Shown: in pieces, positions 32,219 through 41,660 of the stretch
Layout: every line of letters starts with the position of its first letter
Numbering within the stretch: the first letter of the stretch is position 1
Assembly (NCBI RefSeq): GCF_001053095.1
Contig: NZ_CGBP01000009.1
Span: 1 to 64,000, forward strand
Length of the DNA stretch: 64,000 nucleotides
Direction: 5' to 3'
Source of the DNA: Yersinia similis
GTDB taxonomy: Bacteria > Pseudomonadota > Gammaproteobacteria > Enterobacterales > Enterobacteriaceae
Notes under the pieces: generated by a model
The model's input: only the letters and a program-made list of their open reading frames with translations
What the model was told of the DNA's origin: nothing
Database searches by the model: none
Translations under genes and position numbers: made by a program

Positions 32219-32328
32219 TATAAAATTAACTACAAATTTCAATAGGTAAGAAGACGGGATGCGAAAGCAACCGACACACCTACAACGTGAAAGATGACGG
32301 TAATACCAACATTGGGCGGAAATTAAGT

Positions 32329-33315
32329 ATGTCTACTTTTGATTTACAGCCGGGCGTGGATTTCCAGCAGGCAGGTAAGCAGGTACTTCAGATTGAACGC
32401 GAAGGGCTGGCTCAACTCGATCAATACATAAACGAGGATTTCTCCAAAGCCTGTGAGGCCATTTTTCGTTGCCACGGCAAAGTCGTCGTGATGGGAATGG
32501 GTAAATCTGGTCATATTGGCTGCAAAATTGCGGCAACATTCGCCAGTACGGGTACACCTGCATTCTTTGTCCACCCTGGTGAAGCCAGCCATGGCGATCT
32601 GGGCATGATCACGCCACAAGATATTGTATTAGCTATCTCTAACTCTGGGGAATCCAACGAAATCCTCACGTTGATTCCCGTGCTTAAGCGCCAGAGAATT
32701 CTGTTGGTTTGTATGAGCAGTAACCCTGAGAGCACCATGGGCAAAGCGGCCGATATTCACTTGTGCATTAATGTGCCACAAGAGGCCTGTCCGCTGGGGC
32801 TAGCACCAACTACCAGTACGACTGCGACACTGGTTATGGGGGATGCACTGGCGGTAGCCTTGCTCAAAGCACGGGGTTTCACGCAGGAAGATTTCGCACT
32901 CTCTCACCCAGGTGGCGCGCTGGGGCGTAAGTTGCTGCTGCGGATCAGCGATATTATGCATACTGGCACTGAGATCCCCACCGTCAGCCCTGATGCATCA
33001 TTACGTGATGCCTTACTAGAAATTACTCGGAAAAGTCTGGGTTTGACCGTTATTTGTGACGATTCAATGATGATTAAAGGTATCTTTACCGACGGTGACT
33101 TGCGCCGGGTATTTGATATGGGCATTGATCTGAATAATGCAAAGATTGCTGACGTCATGACCAGCGGGGGTATTCGAGTCCCTCCGAACATGTTAGCTGT
33201 GGACGCGCTCAATCTGATGGAGTCACGCCATATCACTGCTTTGTTAGTCGCTGATGGTGACCAATTACTGGGTGTCGTACATATGCACGATATGCTGAGA
33301 GCGGGTGTTGTCTGA
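32329..33315 (+). CDS. kdsD: D-arabinose 5-phosphate isomerase
   Basis: Converts ribulose 5-phosphate to arabinose 5-phosphate, the first step to Kdo of LPS. The 328-residue protein has an N-terminal SIS domain (VVVMGMGKSGHIGCKIAATFASTG, PGEASHGDLGM, AISNSGESNEI) and two C-terminal CBS domains (from about residue 205). Start by homology (MSTFDLQPG). Upstream of kdsC, which acts later in the same pathway. Confidence 0.96.
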   Translation: MSTFDLQPGVDFQQAGKQVLQIEREGLAQLDQYINEDFSKACEAIFRCHGKVVVMGMGKSGHIGCKIAATFASTGTPAFFVHPGEASHGDLGMITPQDIVLAISNSGESNEILTLIPVLKRQRILLVCMSSNPESTMGKAADIHLCINVPQEACPLGLAPTTSTTATLVMGDALAVALLKARGFTQEDFALSHPGGALGRKLLLRISDIMHTGTEIPTVSPDASLRDALLEITRKSLGLTVICDDSMMIKGIFTDGDLRRVFDMGIDLNNAKIADVMTSGGIRVPPNMLAVDALNLMESRHITALLVADGDQLLGVVHMHDMLRAGVV

Positions 33316-33346
33316 CAATTTAGTTGAATCAATGAGCGCCGCTAAC

Positions 33347-33397
33347 AATGCTGTAATTTCAAGCATGCTGTAATTTCAAGAACGCTGCAACTTCAAG
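33347..33397 (+). repeat. tandem repeat, 3 x 17 bp
   Basis: Units AATGCTGTAATTTCAAG, CATGCTGTAATTTCAAG and AACGCTGCAACTTCAAG follow the kdsD stop codon. They are copies of part of the right arm of the adjoining ERIC element, preceded at 33335 by its GAGCGCCGCTAACAA segment. Confidence 0.85.
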
Positions 33398-33413
33398 TAA
33401 GAAGGGTTTACCC

Positions 33414-33535
33414 AAAGTACTTGGTGTGACAGCTAGGCAGCAAACGAATGAATCCCGATGAGCTGACATCAGTCAGTGATTCGGGTGAGTGAGCGCCGCT
33501 AACAACGCTGCAACTTCAAGTAAGAAGGGTAAGAG
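33414..33535 (+). repeat. ERIC element upstream of kdsC
   Basis: CCCAAAGTACTTGG left arm, GGCAGCAAACGAATGAATCCCGATGAGCTGAC, GTCAGTGATTCGGGTGAGTGAGCGC core and CTGCAACTTCAAGTAAGAAGGGTA right arm. Base changes in one arm are often matched in the other, so the hairpin is kept. The right end abuts the kdsC start and supplies its purine-rich ribosome-binding stretch. Confidence 0.78.
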
Positions 33536-33538
33536 TTA

Positions 33539-34102
33539 ATGAGCAACACCGCATATGTAGCCACATGCTACGGGCCAGTGGCCCATGACGTAATACAACG
33601 TGCAGCAAACATTCGTCTACTGATTTGTGATGTCGACGGTGTCATGTCTGATGGCCTGATTTATATGGGCAATCAAGGCGAAGAGCTGAAAGCGTTCAAC
33701 GTGCGTGATGGCTATGGTATCCGCTGCCTGATAACCTCAGGCATTGACGTCGCTATCATTACTGGCCGCCAGGCAAAATTACTGGAAGACCGTGCCAACA
33801 CCTTAGGCATTACCCACCTTTATCAAGGGCAATCTGATAAGCTGGTGGCCTACCACAAATTATTAGCTACCTTACAGTGTCAGCCCGAGCAGGTCGCTTA
33901 TATTGGTGATGACTTGATTGATTGGCCCGTAATGGCGCAAGTTGGGTTATCTGTTGCGGTGGCAGATGCCCATCCGTTACTGTTACCCAAGGCGCATTAT
34001 GTGACTCGAATCAAGGGGGGCCGGGGTGCGGTACGTGAAGTATGTGATTTGATATTATTGGCCCAAGACAAGCTCGAAGGGGCCACAGGATTATCAATAT
34101 GA
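33539..34102 (+). CDS. kdsC: Kdo 8-phosphate phosphatase
   Basis: HAD-family phosphatase that makes Kdo from Kdo-8-P. 187 residues with motif I LLICDVDGVMSDG (about 28-40), motif II ITGRQ (about 75-79), motif III Lys in the QSDKLVAY region and motif IV YIGDDLIDWP (about 122-131). Preceded directly by an ERIC element whose end holds the likely Shine-Dalgarno AAGAAGG. It overlaps lptC by four bases. Confidence 0.97.
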   Translation: MSNTAYVATCYGPVAHDVIQRAANIRLLICDVDGVMSDGLIYMGNQGEELKAFNVRDGYGIRCLITSGIDVAIITGRQAKLLEDRANTLGITHLYQGQSDKLVAYHKLLATLQCQPEQVAYIGDDLIDWPVMAQVGLSVAVADAHPLLLPKAHYVTRIKGGRGAVREVCDLILLAQDKLEGATGLSI

Positions 34103-34662
34103 GCAGGACAAGACGCTGGATAACGATGGCCCTGGCACTGATTGCGTTAGCCTTGATTGGCTGGAATATGTCAGGTTTTAATCAACAAGATGCGCCAACA
34201 GTGGCTGATGATAATGAGCCATCGTCGCAAAGCCAGCATACGGTGACGACCGTTTTTAATCCGGTCGGCCAACTGAATTACAAGTTAGTCGCCGAAGATG
34301 TTCAGAATTTTAGCGCTAAGGAACTGACTTGGTTTACTAAACCGGTCATGACCCTGTTTGGTGACAATGCGGTGGCAACCTGGACAGTGCGCGCTGATCG
34401 CGCCAAGTTGACTGATGATAAAATGCTTTATCTATATGGTCACGTTGAGGTTGACAGCCTAACCGCCGACGCACAGTTAAAAAAGATTCGAACGGATAAC
34501 GCCCAAGTGAATCTAATTACCCAAGATGTCGCCTCAGACGATGAAGTGAGTCTTTTCGGTATTGGATTTACCTCTGATGGCATGAGAATGCGTGGGAATT
34601 TGCGGGACAAAACCGCTGAGCTGATTGAAAAGGTTAAAACCTCTTATGAAATCCAAAAATAA
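34099..34662 (+). CDS. lptC: LPS export protein LptC
   Basis: Bitopic inner-membrane protein that receives LPS from LptB2FG and hands it to LptA. 187 residues with an N-terminal membrane helix (WITMALALIALALIGWNM, about 7-24) and a periplasmic beta-jellyroll. ATGA overlap with kdsC, and lptA starts 17 bases before its end, so the three are translationally linked. Confidence 0.97.
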   Translation: MSRTRRWITMALALIALALIGWNMSGFNQQDAPTVADDNEPSSQSQHTVTTVFNPVGQLNYKLVAEDVQNFSAKELTWFTKPVMTLFGDNAVATWTVRADRAKLTDDKMLYLYGHVEVDSLTADAQLKKIRTDNAQVNLITQDVASDDEVSLFGIGFTSDGMRMRGNLRDKTAELIEKVKTSYEIQK

Positions 34663-35191
34663 AATAAGCCATCTTTTACTTGCCTGCTCACTTTTAGCCG
34701 CAAGCTTGTCTGCATTCGCGTTAACTGGCGATACGGAACAACCTGTCGAGGTGAAATCAGATAAACAAGCGTTGAATATGGAAGCCAATACGGCCACCTT
34801 TATTGATAACGTGGTGATCAAGCAAGGCACAATTGAGATCAAAGCCGATAAAGTGGTCGTCACGCGCCCCGGTGGCGATCAAAGCAAAATGATCATTGAA
34901 GGCTTTGGTAACCCAGTCACCTTCTATCAGATGCAAGATAGCGGTAAACCCGTAAAAGGCCATGGGCAGAAATTACGTTACGAAATCGCTAACGACTTTG
35001 TGGTACTGACCGGCGATGCCTATCTGGAACAGCTCGATAGCAATATCAAAGGTGATCGCATCACTTATTTGGTGAAAAAGCAGCAGATGGAAGCCTTTAG
35101 TGATAAAGGTAATCGCGTCACCACCGTGTTATTACCGTCCCAATTACAAGATAAAGGTCCAGCAGCATCAGGCCAAAAGAAGAGTAAGTAA
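34646..35191 (+). CDS. lptA: periplasmic LPS-binding protein LptA
   Basis: Forms the periplasmic bridge for LPS between LptC and LptD. The 181-residue precursor has a signal peptide ending LSAFA near residue 24, then the OstA beta-jellyroll (VEVKSDKQALNMEANTATFIDNVVIKQGTI). The ATG inside the end of lptC gives the correct signal peptide. Six bases before lptB. Confidence 0.97.
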   Translation: MKSKNKISHLLLACSLLAASLSAFALTGDTEQPVEVKSDKQALNMEANTATFIDNVVIKQGTIEIKADKVVVTRPGGDQSKMIIEGFGNPVTFYQMQDSGKPVKGHGQKLRYEIANDFVVLTGDAYLEQLDSNIKGDRITYLVKKQQMEAFSDKGNRVTTVLLPSQLQDKGPAASGQKKSK

Positions 35192-35197
35192 TCATTT

Positions 35198-35923
35198 ATG
35201 GCAACATTAATCGCAGAAAAGCTGGCTAAGGCGTACAAAGGCCGTAAAGTGGTCGAAGACGTTAGCCTCAACGTGAAGTCTGGGGAAATTGTGGGCCTGT
35301 TGGGGCCAAACGGCGCAGGTAAAACCACGACTTTTTACATGGTTGTCGGTATCGTCCAGCGTGATGCCGGCCGTATTGTGATTGATGACGAAGATATCAG
35401 CCTCTTGCCCCTCCATGAACGTGCGCGTCGTGGTATTGGCTATTTACCGCAAGAAGCCTCGATTTTTCGTCGCCTGAGTGTCTTTAATAACCTCATGGCG
35501 GTACTGGAAATCCGCAAAGATCTGTCGGCGGAACAGCGCGAGGAACGGGCTGAAGAATTGATGGAAGAGTTTCATATCAGCCATCTGCGTGACAGCCTGG
35601 GGCAATCGCTTTCTGGTGGTGAACGTCGCCGTGTGGAGATAGCCCGTGCCTTGGCCGCTAATCCAAAGTTTATTTTGTTGGATGAACCGTTTGCCGGGGT
35701 TGACCCAATTTCAGTTATCGACATTAAAAAAATCATCAAACACTTACGCGACAGTGGCCTCGGTGTACTGATTACCGACCACAATGTGCGTGAAACTCTG
35801 GATGTTTGTGAGCGGGCTTACATTGTAAGCCAAGGGCATCTCATCGCTCACGGTACACCGCAAGATATTTTGGCTGACGAACAGGTTAAACGAGTGTATT
35901 TAGGTGAAGAGTTCCGTCTTTGA
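35198..35923 (+). CDS. lptB: LPS export ABC ATPase LptB
   Basis: Cytoplasmic ATPase that powers LPS extraction and the Lpt bridge. 241 residues with Walker [10 protein letters not shown] (about 37-45), signature [17 protein letters not shown] (about 137-153), Walker [16 protein letters not shown] (about 158-172) and the switch His in [10 protein letters not shown]. It nearly touches lptA; rpoN follows after 60 bases. Confidence 0.98.
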   Translation: MATLIAEKLAKAYKGRKVVEDVSLNVKSGEIVGLLGPNGAGKTTTFYMVVGIVQRDAGRIVIDDEDISLLPLHERARRGIGYLPQEASIFRRLSVFNNLMAVLEIRKDLSAEQREERAEELMEEFHISHLRDSLGQSLSGGERRRVEIARALAANPKFILLDEPFAGVDPISVIDIKKIIKHLRDSGLGVLITDHNVRETLDVCERAYIVSQGHLIAHGTPQDILADEQVKRVYLGEEFRL

Positions 35924-35983
35924 ACCATGCACCTGATTTGGATCTTCTGTTTGTCGTCCATTAAGGAAAATTGATACAGCATT

Positions 35984-37417
35984 ATGAAGCAAGGTCTGCA
36001 ACTGAAGTTCAGCCAACAACTGGCGATGACTCCTCAGCTTCAGCAAGCTATTCGCTTGTTGCAACTTTCGACGCTTGAACTCCAGCAGGAGATTCAGCTA
36101 GCGCTGGAGAGCAACCCCCTTCTTGAGCAAACGGACCTTCATGAAGAGATAGATGCCAAGGAAACCGTGGACAGTGAATCGCTGGACACCCGCGAAGCGC
36201 TAGAACAAAAGGATATGCCTGAAGAATTGCCGCTAGATGCCACCTGGGATGAGATCTACACCGCAGGTACCCCATCCGGTATGGGCAATGACTACAGTGA
36301 CGACGAACTGCCAGTCTATCAGGGTGAAACCACCCAAACACTGCAAGACTATCTGATGTGGCAGGTAGATTTAACACCGTTCTCTGAGACTGACGCCGCC
36401 ATTGCAACCTCTATCGTTGACGCTGTTGATGACACTGGCTATCTCACTGTGCCGCTGGAAGACATTCTGGAAAGCATGGGTGATGAGAACGTAGCGCTCG
36501 ATGAAGTGGAAGCAGTACTCAAACGTATTCAGCATTTTGATCCCATCGGGGTCGCTGCCCGTAACTTGCGCGAATGCTTATTGGTACAGTTATCACAATA
36601 TGCCAAAGACACACCTTATTTAGCCGAAGCGCGTCTGATCGTCAGCGAATATTTAGATTTGCTAGGCAACCATGATTTCCGCATGATGATCCGCTTGAGT
36701 CGGCTAAAAGAAGATACACTTAAAGAAGCCATCGCGCTGATCCAATCACTGGATCCACGACCAGGCCAGTCGATCAATACCGGGGAGTCTGAATATGTCA
36801 TCCCCGATGTTCTGGTTCGTAAAGACAAAGGTATCTGGACGGTGGAGCTTAATGCCGATAGCATTCCACGTCTGAAAGTTAACCAGCAATATGCGGCTAT
36901 GGGTAACAGTGTCCGTAATGACAGTGACGGGCAGTTTATTCGTAGTAATTTGCAAGAAGCAAAATGGTTGATCAAAAGCCTTGAAAGCCGTAACGAAACG
37001 CTGCTGAAAGTGGCAAGATGTATTGTAGAACAGCAAGTCGAGTTCTTTGAGAAAGGCGCAGAATTTATGAAACCCATGGTGCTGGCTGATATCGCCCAGG
37101 CTGTGGATATGCATGAGTCAACAATCTCTCGAGTGACCACGCAGAAGTTCTTGCACAGTCCCCGAGGGATTTTTGAACTGAAGTATTTTTTCTCTAGCCA
37201 CGTCAATACCGATAGCGGGGGCGAAGCCTCTTCTACCGCAATCCGCGCGCTAGTGAAAAAATTAGTGGCGGCAGAAAACCCTGCCAAGCCTCTAAGCGAC
37301 AGTAAACTAACCGCTTTATTATGTGAACAAGGCATTATGGTGGCACGGCGCACCGTCGCAAAATACCGAGAGTCGTTATCCATCCCGCCGTCTAATCAAC
37401 GTAAACAGTTGGTTTGA
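35984..37417 (+). CDS. rpoN: RNA polymerase sigma-54 factor
   Basis: Directs RNA polymerase to -24/-12 promoters that need enhancer-binding ATPases (nitrogen and other stress genes). 477 residues: Gln/Leu-rich activator-responsive region I (1-50), acidic region II (about 55-115), core-binding domain, a helix-turn-helix (about 365-385) and the invariant RpoN box [10 protein letters not shown] (about 454-463). Downstream genes hpf, ptsN, rapZ and ptsO are the usual rpoN-linked set. Confidence 0.98.
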   Translation: MKQGLQLKFSQQLAMTPQLQQAIRLLQLSTLELQQEIQLALESNPLLEQTDLHEEIDAKETVDSESLDTREALEQKDMPEELPLDATWDEIYTAGTPSGMGNDYSDDELPVYQGETTQTLQDYLMWQVDLTPFSETDAAIATSIVDAVDDTGYLTVPLEDILESMGDENVALDEVEAVLKRIQHFDPIGVAARNLRECLLVQLSQYAKDTPYLAEARLIVSEYLDLLGNHDFRMMIRLSRLKEDTLKEAIALIQSLDPRPGQSINTGESEYVIPDVLVRKDKGIWTVELNADSIPRLKVNQQYAAMGNSVRNDSDGQFIRSNLQEAKWLIKSLESRNETLLKVARCIVEQQVEFFEKGAEFMKPMVLADIAQAVDMHESTISRVTTQKFLHSPRGIFELKYFFSSHVNTDSGGEASSTAIRALVKKLVAAENPAKPLSDSKLTALLCEQGIMVARRTVAKYRESLSIPPSNQRKQLV

Positions 37418-37440
37418 CCCGAACTGAGAAGGAATAGACT

Positions 37441-37728
37441 ATGCAGCTCAACATTACCGGTCATCATGTCGAAATAACCGAAGCATTACGCGAGTTTGTT
37501 ACCACAAAATTTGCCAAACTTGAGCAATATTTTGATCGCATTAACCAAGTATATGTGGTTTTAAGTGTCGAAAAAGTAAAACAAATTGCAGAAGCAACGG
37601 TACATGTGAATGGAGGCGAGTTGCATGCAAGCTCGGAACAAGAAGATATGTATGCAGCAATTGATATTTTGGTTGATAAACTGGCACGCCAGTTGAACAA
37701 ACATAAAGATAAATTGAAACAACATTAG
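37441..37728 (+). CDS. hpf: ribosome hibernation promoting factor
   Basis: Short HPF (YhbH), 95 residues. Binds the 30S decoding region in stationary phase and promotes 100S dimers with RMF. It starts MQLNITGHHVEITEALREFV and ends in a basic helix ARQLNKHKDKLKQH, as in E. coli. It lies 23 bases after rpoN with an AAGGAAT Shine-Dalgarno sequence. Confidence 0.97.
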   Translation: MQLNITGHHVEITEALREFVTTKFAKLEQYFDRINQVYVVLSVEKVKQIAEATVHVNGGELHASSEQEDMYAAIDILVDKLARQLNKHKDKLKQH

Positions 37729-37778
37729 AAGCCCTTGTTGCTGTTATTACTCAGCAAAGGTTCTACACTCGCTACATA

Positions 37779-37818
37779 GCCGGGTACCGGTGGATATTTA
37801 TTCCCACCGGTACCCGGC
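37779..37818 (+). terminator. strong hairpin between hpf and ptsN
   Basis: GCCGGGTACCGGTGG / CCACCGGTACCCGGC is a perfect 15-bp stem with a 10-base loop, but it is followed by GTAAAACAG rather than T residues. It may act as an mRNA-stabilising or processing structure, or a weak terminator, within the operon. Confidence 0.7.
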
Positions 37819-37846
37819 GTAAAACAGCGCTTAAGTGAAAGATGAG

Positions 37847-38329
37847 ATGACCAACGATCCAGCATTGCAATTAAGCTCGGTACTTAATATCGAGAGCACC
37901 AAAAGCTCCGTACATTGCTCAAGTAAAAAACGGGCTTTGGAAATTATCAGCGAGTTAGCTGCCAAGCAGCTTAATCTACCTTCACAGGTCGTTTTCGATG
38001 CAGTGTTAACCCGTGAACGCATGGGCAGTACCGGGATTGGCAGCGGTATCGCAATACCTCATGGCAAATTGGAAGAGGATACACTGCGCGCGGTGGGTGT
38101 ATTTATTCGTCTGGAACAGCCTATTGCCTTTGATGCGATTGATAACCAACCCGTTGACCTGCTGTTTGCCTTGTTGGTTCCAGCAGACCAATGTAAAACT
38201 CACTTACATACTTTATCTTTAGTCGCCAAACGATTAGCTGATAAAACAGTGTGTCGCCGCCTGCGGTCAGCACAAAGTGATGATGAGCTTTATCAGATTA
38301 TTACTGAATTACCGCCAGAAATAGCCTAG
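37847..38329 (+). CDS. ptsN: nitrogen-PTS EIIA component
   Basis: EIIA-Ntr, the last phosphate acceptor of the PtsP-PtsO-PtsN chain, which regulates potassium uptake and other functions rather than sugar transport. About 160 residues with the phosphorylated His in SGIAIPHGKLEED (about residue 70). The ATG giving MTNDPALQLSSVL matches E. coli best. An in-frame ATG 12 bases earlier is also possible, and neither has a strong ribosome-binding site. Confidence 0.94.
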   Translation: MTNDPALQLSSVLNIESTKSSVHCSSKKRALEIISELAAKQLNLPSQVVFDAVLTRERMGSTGIGSGIAIPHGKLEEDTLRAVGVFIRLEQPIAFDAIDNQPVDLLFALLVPADQCKTHLHTLSLVAKRLADKTVCRRLRSAQSDDELYQIITELPPEIA

Positions 38330-38334
38330 TTTGG

Positions 38335-38475
38335 GGCCAATATGCCCAATAGATTTCAAAATGTAGGAAGGCAGTAAGGCGGCAAACAAAAAGGCCCGAA
38401 AAATTTACATAAATCAGTGATTCGGGTAGATGAGAGTAGCCAACACACCTGCGGCTTGAAAGATGGTGGTGGGTA
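38335..38475 (+). repeat. ERIC element between ptsN and rapZ
   Basis: Left arm ATGTAGGAAGGCAGTAAGGCGGCAAAC, core GGCCCGAAAAATTTACATAAATCAGTGATTCGGGT, right arm GAGAGTAGCCAACACACCTGCGGCTTGAAAGATGG. Two small hairpins follow (GTGGTGGGT/ACCCACCAC near 38465-38488 and CCGGTTTGTAACCGG at 38492-38506) before rapZ. Confidence 0.75.
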
Positions 38476-38564
38476 CAGAACCCACCACACCCCGGTTTGT
38501 AACCGGAATGCAGGTTCCTAATAATGGCGATAAGCGCCAAAGAGATACCAAGGGGAGTGACTAC

Positions 38565-39419
38565 ATGGTGCTGATGATTGTCAGCGGCCGTTCCGGTTCA
38601 GGGAAGTCTGTTGCTTTGCGTGCATTGGAAGATATGGGCTTTTATTGTGTCGATAACTTGCCTGTGGTTCTGTTGCCGCAGTTGGCAAGTACACTTGCCG
38701 ATAGGAACATCTCCGCCGCCGTAAGCATAGATGTGCGCAATATGCCTGAATCTCCTGAGGTATTTGAACATGCCATGACCCAACTGCCGGACAGCTTTTC
38801 CCCGCAGTTGCTATTTTTAGATGCTGACCGTAATACCCTAATTCGTCGCTATAGTGATACCCGTCGCCTGCACCCACTGTCGGCGAAGAACCTATCGTTA
38901 GAAAGCGCGATTGATGAGGAGAGTGACCTGCTGGAGCCTCTACGCTCGCGGGCTGACTTGATTATCGACACCTCGGAAATGTCAGTGCACGAGTTGGCTG
39001 AAATGCTGCGTACCCGCCTGCTGGGTAAACGCGAGCGTGAACTGACCATGGTATTTGAGTCCTTTGGCTTTAAACACGGCATTCCCATTGACGCAGATTA
39101 TGTCTTCGATGTCCGTTTCCTTCCCAACCCACACTGGGATCCGAAGCTACGCCCCATGACCGGTCTGGATAAACCCGTTATTTCCTTCCTCGATCGCCAT
39201 ACGGAAGTACATAACTTTATTTATCAAACACGCAGCTATCTGGAACAGTGGCTGCCAATGTTGGAAACCAATAACCGCAGTTACCTAACGGTTGCCATTG
39301 GTTGTACCGGCGGGAAACACCGCTCGGTCTATGTTGCTGAACAACTAGCCGATTATTTCCGCGCCCGTGGTAAGAATGTCCAATCACGCCATCGTACCTT
39401 GGAAAAACGTAAACAATGA
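38565..39419 (+). CDS. rapZ: RNase adapter RapZ
   Basis: Binds GlcN6P and directs RNase E to the small RNA GlmZ, tuning GlmS synthesis for envelope precursors. 284 residues, as in E. coli. Walker A GRSGSGKS (8-15) lies in the N-terminal NTPase-like domain. The C-terminal domain has [16 protein letters not shown] and [23 protein letters not shown] precedes the chosen ATG. The earlier in-frame codons lie in the hairpin region after the ERIC. Overlaps ptsO by four bases. Confidence 0.97.
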
Positions 39420-39688
39420 CTGTCAAACAGACCGTTGAGATCAAAAACAAGCTGGGAATGCACGCCAGACCCGCGATGAAATTGTTCGAATTGGTTCAGA
39501 GTTTTGATGCAGAAGTGATGTTACGCAATGACAGCGGTACCGAAGCGGAGGCCAGCAGCGTCATTGCGCTGCTGATGCTGGATTCAGCCAAAGGCCGCCA
39601 AATAGAGGTTGAAGCAACCGGGGCTGATGAGATTCAGGCATTGGCGGCGGTTATTGAGTTGTTTAATTCGGGATTTGATGAAGATTAG
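39416..39688 (+). CDS. ptsO: nitrogen-PTS phosphocarrier NPr
   Basis: HPr-like carrier between PtsP and PtsN. 90 residues with the active-site His in [16 protein letters not shown] (about residue 16) and a second conserved [16 protein letters not shown] segment. ATGA overlap with rapZ. In E. coli mtgA comes next; here the pyr operon follows. Confidence 0.97.
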
Positions 39689-39741
39689 GTGCGCAGTGTA
39701 AGTCATCGTTTGCTAATCACGAAAAATACGATCTTTACTCC

Positions 39742-39769
39742 TTGCAGAGAAATCAGACGCGAGTATAAT
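39742..39769 (+). promoter_or_regulatory. pyrLBI promoter
   Basis: TTGCAG, 16 bases, then TATAAT. The expected transcript starts near 39776, in a sequence (CACAATTTGCCGGG) like that of the E. coli pyrBI start region. Confidence 0.85.
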
Positions 39770-39791
39770 TCGCCACAATTTGCCGGGGGAA

Positions 39792-39920
39792 ATGATGAAA
39801 AACCGCCTATATTTTGTTGAACAACATGCAATTGATCATCGACAGAATCACCTGCCTGCGGGCAGCCAACTGCCGTGGTTTCTCCCGTTGCTAAACCGAT
39901 CCTGTAAGGCCCCTCGTTGA
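39792..39920 (+). CDS. pyrL: pyrBI leader peptide
   Basis: A 42-residue leader peptide ([20 protein letters not shown]... ending CKAPR) that starts after a GGGGGAA stretch. Its TGA stop (39918-39920) lies inside the attenuator hairpin. In E. coli, UTP shortage makes RNA polymerase pause so that the translating ribosome stays close and prevents the terminator forming. The residues are not conserved, but position and stop-in-hairpin arrangement are those of pyrL. Confidence 0.85.
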   Translation: MMKNRLYFVEQHAIDHRQNHLPAGSQLPWFLPLLNRSCKAPR

Positions 39921-39934
39921 GGGGCTTTTTTTTG
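39907..39934 (+). terminator. pyrBI attenuator
   Basis: GCCCCTC / GAGGGGC stem with a 3-base loop, followed by eight T residues. A textbook UTP-sensitive attenuator, overlapped by the end of pyrL. Confidence 0.92.
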
Positions 39935-40021
39935 TCTGTCGATCAGAACCAGGTTAAGCATTACGACTCATTAAAATAAGGGTAGCCCGCGACCACGGGC
40001 GAGCACAGAGGAGAGCAAAAA

Positions 40022-40957
40022 ATGTCCAATCCGTTGTATCACAAACATATCATCTCAATTAACGATTTAAGTCGCGATGAACTAGAATTGGTCTTACGTA
40101 CTGCCGCCAGCCTGAAAAAGATCCCTCAGCCAGAGTTGTTAAAACATAAAGTGATCGCCAGTTGCTTTTTTGAAGCCTCGACCCGCACCCGCTTGTCATT
40201 TGAAACATCCATTCACCGCCTGGGTGCCTCGGTCGTGGGCTTTTCTGATAGCAGCAATACCTCATTAGGTAAGAAAGGCGAGACACTAGCAGACACCCTG
40301 TCAGTCATTAGCACTTATGTTGACGCTATTGTAATGCGCCATCCACAAGAAGGGGCTTCACGTCTGGCCACGCAATTCTCGGGTAATGTGCCTATCGTGA
40401 ATGCCGGTGACGGTGCAAACCAGCACCCAACACAAACCCTGCTCGATTTATTCACCATTCAGGAAACGCAGGGCCGGCTGGATAACATCAATATCGCCAT
40501 GGTAGGTGACCTGAAATATGGCCGTACCGTGCATTCATTGACGCAAGCACTGGCAAAATTCAATGGCAACCGCTTCTTCTTTATCGCCCCTGATGCGCTG
40601 GCAATGCCCGCTTATATTTTGCAAATGTTGGAAGAAAAAGAGATTGAGTACAGCCTGCACGAAAGCATCGAAGAGGTGGTGCCGGAGTTGGATATTCTCT
40701 ATATGACTCGCGTACAGAAAGAGCGCCTTGATCCATCGGAATATGCCAACGTCAAAGCACAGTTTATTTTGCGCTCTTCTGATTTAACGGGCGCACGGGA
40801 TAATCTTAAAGTGTTGCACCCGCTGCCACGTATTGACGAAATCACAACCGATGTCGATAAAACCCCCTACGCCTACTATTTCCAACAGGCGGGTAACGGT
40901 ATTTTTGCACGTCAGGCGCTACTGGCACTGGTATTAAACGCAGAATTAGCTCTTTAA
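40022..40957 (+). CDS. pyrB: aspartate carbamoyltransferase catalytic subunit
   Basis: Condenses carbamoyl phosphate and aspartate in pyrimidine synthesis. 311 residues with the carbamoyl-phosphate motif [14 protein letters not shown] (about 48-61), [12 protein letters not shown] (about 134-145) and the aspartate-loop motif HPLPRIDEI (about 265-273). AGAGGAGAG precedes the ATG. The regulatory chain gene pyrI follows after 11 bases. Confidence 0.98.
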   Translation: MSNPLYHKHIISINDLSRDELELVLRTAASLKKIPQPELLKHKVIASCFFEASTRTRLSFETSIHRLGASVVGFSDSSNTSLGKKGETLADTLSVISTYVDAIVMRHPQEGASRLATQFSGNVPIVNAGDGANQHPTQTLLDLFTIQETQGRLDNINIAMVGDLKYGRTVHSLTQALAKFNGNRFFFIAPDALAMPAYILQMLEEKEIEYSLHESIEEVVPELDILYMTRVQKERLDPSEYANVKAQFILRSSDLTGARDNLKVLHPLPRIDEITTDVDKTPYAYYFQQAGNGIFARQALLALVLNAELAL

Positions 40958-40968
40958 GGGGAATGATG

Positions 40969-41433
40969 ATGACCCAGGATTACAAACTTCAGGTTGAAGC
41001 GATTAAATGCGGCACCGTGATTGACCATATTCCGGCTCAAATCGGCTTTAAATTGCTCTCACTGTTTAAGCTAACGGCAACCGACCAGCGCATCACCATT
41101 GGGTTGAATCTGCCGTCTAAACGCTCTGGCCGTAAGGATCTGATTAAGATCGAGAACACTTTCCTGACCGAGCAACAAGCGAACCAGTTGGCAATGTATG
41201 CGCCAGATGCAACCGTCAATCGTATCGATAACTATGAAGTGGTGAAGAAGCTGACCCTCAGCCTGCCAGAGCGTATCGATGCGGTACTGACGTGCCCAAA
41301 CAGCAACTGTATCAGCCACAACGAACCGGTCGACTCCAGCTTTACCGTCAAAGCGCAGCGAGGTGAAATTAGCCTGAAGTGCAAATATTGTGAGAAAGAG
41401 TTCGATCACCTGGCCGTACTGCACGCGGATTGA
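40969..41433 (+). CDS. pyrI: aspartate carbamoyltransferase regulatory subunit
   Basis: Allosteric chain that binds CTP, UTP or ATP and joins catalytic trimers. 154 residues with the zinc ligands Cys in CPNSNC and CKYCEKEF (about residues 109-142). Three ATGs stand in a row; the third is best spaced from AAGGGGA and matches the E. coli start. Confidence 0.97.
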   Translation: MTQDYKLQVEAIKCGTVIDHIPAQIGFKLLSLFKLTATDQRITIGLNLPSKRSGRKDLIKIENTFLTEQQANQLAMYAPDATVNRIDNYEVVKKLTLSLPERIDAVLTCPNSNCISHNEPVDSSFTVKAQRGEISLKCKYCEKEFDHLAVLHAD

Positions 41434-41466
41434 TTAACGATAAGCCAGCGCGGAGAGTACTATTGT

Positions 41467-41535
41467 CAGTATTAATATGGTGGCAGTATTAACAACAATA
41501 CCAGTATTAACAACAATGCCAGTATTAACGATGAC
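41467..41535 (+). repeat. tandem repeat, about 4 x 17-18 bp
   Basis: Units CAGTATTAATATGGTGG, CAGTATTAACAACAATAC, CAGTATTAACAACAATGC and a diverged CAGTATTAACGATGA follow the pyrI stop codon by about 33 bases. Confidence 0.88.
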
Positions 41536-41660
41536 AGTAACATTCATCCCAATGGGCAGTGGCTAACTTCGCCCCACGGGTTGCTGTAATTCAGTTCGCC
41601 TTTATAATGGTCGGGATCATTATGATATCCCTTTCCGCATTACGTAAATCAGGAGTCAAC

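Noticed and set aside
36616-37383. 255-codon open frame antisense to rpoN
   Set aside because: Serine/isoleucine-rich shadow of rpoN; rpoN has full-length homology and a proper start.
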